Shown: in pieces, positions 61,761 to 64,000 of the stretch | Layout of the letters: the number at the start of each line of letters is the position of its first letter | Position numbering within the stretch: the first letter of the stretch is position 1 | From: Nitrosarchaeum sp. | GTDB taxonomy: Archaea; Thermoproteota; Nitrososphaeria; Nitrososphaerales; Nitrosopumilaceae | DNA length: 64,000 nucleotides | Assembly: GCA_003569705.1 (NCBI GenBank) | Contig: BGOU01000004.1 | Coordinates: 1 to 64,000, forward strand | Reading direction: 5' to 3' | Notes under the pieces: generated by a model | The model's database searches: none | The model's input: only the letters and a program-made list of their open reading frames with translations | Told to the model about the DNA's origin: nothing | Made by a program: the position numbers and the translations under genes

Positions 61761-63947
61761 CTACCTGTAATAGGAGGCCACAAGCTTTTCGCCTATCTTG
61801 AGGTTTTTTTGTTCTCTTACTTTCTTTACTGCTGCTTCAAAGTGTTTCATAGTTACTTTGGCATCTTCAGAACTTTTCTCAATGTCTTTTACATCTGGAT
61901 GTGTATCTAAAAATTCATGAATAACCAGAGATACTGCAGTATTTGCAATTGCAGCAGTGTCTGCACCGCTTAAACCATCTGTTAATTCTGCAATTTTATC
62001 TATGTCTACTCGCTGTGGATCCTTAGGATCATCAAGTGTTGGTATTTTTTTAGCATTAATTTCCAAAATCATTTTTCTGCCTGCTTTGTCTGGTAATGGT
62101 ATCTGAATAATTTTGTCAAATCTTCCAGGTCTTAATAATGCTGGATCAATCATATCTGGTCTGTTAGTAGCTGCTAAAACAATAACACCATGCATATTTT
62201 CCATACCGTCCAATTCAGTAAGTAACTGACTGACTACTCTTTCTGTAACAGCTGTTTCTCCTCCTGCTCCCCTAATTGGTGCAATTGAATCAATTTCATC
62301 AAAGAATATTACACATGGTGAAGCTTGTCTTGCTCTTCTAAAGATCTCTCTTATTCCTCTTTCTGATTCTCCCACCCATTTTGATAGTAATTCAGGACCT
62401 CTAACAGAAACAAAATTTGCTTCACTTTGAGTTGCAACAGCTTTTGCTAATAATGTTTTACCAGTACCGCTTGGACCATGAAGTAAAATTCCTCTTGGCA
62501 TTTTATGTCCTAATTTATCATATAATCCAGGATACTTCATTGGCCATTCTACTGCTTCTTGAAGCTCGCGTTTGACATCTTCCAGACCTCCAACTTCTTC
62601 CCATTTTACATCTGGATTTTCAATGAAAACTTCCCTCATTCCAGATGGAGTAACTTCAATCAATGCTTTTTGGAAATCCTCATTATTTACAATTAATTTA
62701 TCCAAAGTCTCTGGAGGAAGTTTTTCTTCTTCCATGTTAAGTTCAGGAAGTAATCTTCTCAAACATTTCATTGCAGCTTCTTTACAGAGATATTCTAAAT
62801 CTGCCCCAACATATCCATGGCTAACACTGGATATTTTCTCAACATCCACATCATCTGATAGCGGCATGTTTCTGCTATGAATGGCAAGAATGTCTTTTCT
62901 TCCCTTTTTATCTGGAACTTTAATCTCTATTTCTCTATCAAATCTTCCAGGTCTTCTTAGTGCAGGATCTATTGCATTTGGTCTATTTGTAGCTGCGATA
63001 ACGATAACCTTTCCTCTGGCTTCTAATCCATCCATTAATGATAACATTTGTGATACTACTCTTCTTTCCACTTCTCCGGTTACTTCTTCTCTCTTTGGTG
63101 CAATTGAATCAATTTCATCTACAAAGATAATTGATGGTGATTTTTCTCTAGCCTCTTTAAAAATTTCTCTTAGTCTAGCTTCACTTTCTCCATAAAATTT
63201 GCTCATAATTTCTGGACCAGAAATACTAATGAAATGAGCTTGACTTTCATTTGCAACTGCTTTTGCAAGTAATGTCTTTCCTGTTCCAGGTGGACCATAT
63301 AACAACACACCTTTTGGAGCTTCAATTCCTAATTTCTCAAAAATTTCTGGATGTCTTAATGGTAACTCTATCATCTCTCTTACTTTCTTTATCTCATTAG
63401 TTAAACCACCAATGTCCTCGTAAGTTACTTGAGGTACACCACGTAATGTTTCACCTTTTTCTGCAATATGGAAAACAGTTTTTTGAGTAACTAACACTGC
63501 ATCTGCTGCTGGTGTTACTCCAATTACTTGAAATGTTAAACGACCGCCAAAATATGGGACCATTACATTATCTCCTTTAATTAAAGGAACACTTTCTAGA
63601 GCATCTGCAAGATAGCGTTCATCAATTGGAGGAATTGCTTCAAGTGGTGCTACTACAACTTTTTCAGCTGCAACTGCTTTAATTTTTCTTACAGTAATGG
63701 TATCACCTATTGCAATACCTGAATTATTACGACCTAATCCATCAATTCTGATGATTCCTTTTCCTTCATCTGATGGATAAAGTGGAAGACATTTTGCAAC
63801 GGTTCTTCTTTTACCCTTAATCTCAATTACATCGCCAGTAGAGGCATTTAGTGTATCCATAGAATCATAATCAATTCTTGCAACTCCACGTCCTACATCT
63901 CGTGTATATGCTTCTAAAACTTTTAGAGAAAGTGCATTCTGGCTCAT
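61761..63947 (-). CDS. Cdc48/VAT AAA+ ATPase
   Basis: Archaeal p97 that unfolds substrates. The 728-residue protein has an N-domain (double-psi barrel, about 1-180), D1 with Walker [18 protein letters not shown] and Walker [16 protein letters not shown], and D2 with [17 protein letters not shown] and [12 protein letters not shown], plus second-region-of-homology arginines ([19 protein letters not shown]). It ends SYYR; the final Tyr-Tyr-Arg fits the HbYX motif that docks ATPases on the 20S proteasome. Start ATG 63947. Confidence 0.96.
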   Translation of the reverse strand: MSQNALSLKVLEAYTRDVGRGVARIDYDSMDTLNASTGDVIEIKGKRRTVAKCLPLYPSDEGKGIIRIDGLGRNNSGIAIGDTITVRKIKAVAAEKVVVAPLEAIPPIDERYLADALESVPLIKGDNVMVPYFGGRLTFQVIGVTPAADAVLVTQKTVFHIAEKGETLRGVPQVTYEDIGGLTNEIKKVREMIELPLRHPEIFEKLGIEAPKGVLLYGPPGTGKTLLAKAVANESQAHFISISGPEIMSKFYGESEARLREIFKEAREKSPSIIFVDEIDSIAPKREEVTGEVERRVVSQMLSLMDGLEARGKVIVIAATNRPNAIDPALRRPGRFDREIEIKVPDKKGRKDILAIHSRNMPLSDDVDVEKISSVSHGYVGADLEYLCKEAAMKCLRRLLPELNMEEEKLPPETLDKLIVNNEDFQKALIEVTPSGMREVFIENPDVKWEEVGGLEDVKRELQEAVEWPMKYPGLYDKLGHKMPRGILLHGPSGTGKTLLAKAVATQSEANFVSVRGPELLSKWVGESERGIREIFRRARQASPCVIFFDEIDSIAPIRGAGGETAVTERVVSQLLTELDGMENMHGVIVLAATNRPDMIDPALLRPGRFDKIIQIPLPDKAGRKMILEINAKKIPTLDDPKDPQRVDIDKIAELTDGLSGADTAAIANTAVSLVIHEFLDTHPDVKDIEKSSEDAKVTMKHFEAAVKKVREQKNLKIGEKLVASYYR

Positions 63948-64000
63948 AAAACAAACTCTTCTGATCTAATTTTTATATCTTTGTGATAATTTTATCAAAT

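Noticed and set aside
1-64000. Antiviral defence island or replication origin
   Set aside because: Apart from the decayed IS605 element no nuclease, toxin or defence-gene clusters were seen, and no Cdc6/Orc gene with repeated origin boxes is present.

Overview
The window is archaeal and AT-rich. Archaeal translation and RNP genes (aIF2 alpha and gamma, eS6, Nop10, LSm), the PriS/PriL primase, an ESCRT-III (CdvB) protein, GatD/GatE, AglB and a Cdc48/VAT ATPase occur together with a bacterial-type MetK, a DnaK-DnaJ-GrpE set and an anaerobic-type (Cbi) cobalamin pathway. That mix fits a mesophilic Thaumarchaeota/Nitrososphaeria member, most likely the Nitrosopumilaceae. No ammonia-oxidation gene lies here, so the lifestyle is inferred from relatedness only.

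Layout. 0-1.4 kb: remains of an RqcH/NEMF gene running off the left edge. 2.0-4.1 kb: cbiT-cbiL-cbiF. 4.1-7.4 kb: a racemase-like protein lacking both catalytic cysteines, cdvB, and small secreted or membrane proteins. 7.4-9.5 kb: no intact gene, with a shattered relic of a secreted-protein gene and very AT-rich DNA. 9.5-19.2 kb: one giant surface protein (LamG domain, coiled coil, beta-rich domains, about 50 tandem 18-20-residue units), now split into several frames. 19.2-22.9 kb: glyS, a decayed IS605-type element (tnpB plus a tnpA stub) and nfo. 23-28.7 kb: priL-priS, a UPF0182 membrane protein and a glutamine amidotransferase. 28.8-35 kb: a C39-like/TPR protein, tRNA-Gly, two tiny zinc-ribbon genes, eS6-aIF2gamma-PIN, a PEBP protein and aglB. 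35-41.6 kb: nop10-aIF2alpha-cobA, cobB and the reverse-strand run cbiD-cbiG-cbiX-cbiC. 41.7-54 kb: an SDR protein, metK-LSm, radB-like, Lhr helicase, RPA, an ABC-2 exporter, tRNA-Gln, sugar-metabolism-like genes and an unassigned Rossmann protein. 54-64 kb: grpE-dnaK-dnaJ, a HAD protein, tRNA-Leu, gatE-gatD and cdc48.

How the genes connect. The window holds eight corrin-ring genes (cbiT, L, F, C, X, G, D and cobB) plus a corrinoid adenosyltransferase. tRNA-Gln(UUG) and GatDE together indicate the indirect Gln-tRNA route. AglB with several secreted proteins fits a glycosylated cell surface. GrpE-DnaK-DnaJ and Cdc48 cover protein folding and unfolding.

Data quality. Many otherwise conserved genes (aIF2alpha, cobB, cbiX, cbiG, cbiD, an amidotransferase, the giant surface gene) are broken by single-base indels. 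Most look like one base lost from a short homopolymer. Inside the near-identical repeats the lost bases can be seen directly by comparison with sister copies. Most of these breaks are probably consensus errors rather than pseudogenes. The RqcH region and the 7.5-8.3 kb relic carry a much denser load and may be real decay or very poor sequence. I did not find a convincing new multi-gene system. The most unusual items are the Cys-less racemase-like protein, the double palindrome and higher-order repeat array of the surface gene, the TnpB remnant abutting glyS, and the Rossmann protein beside the Hsp70 genes.
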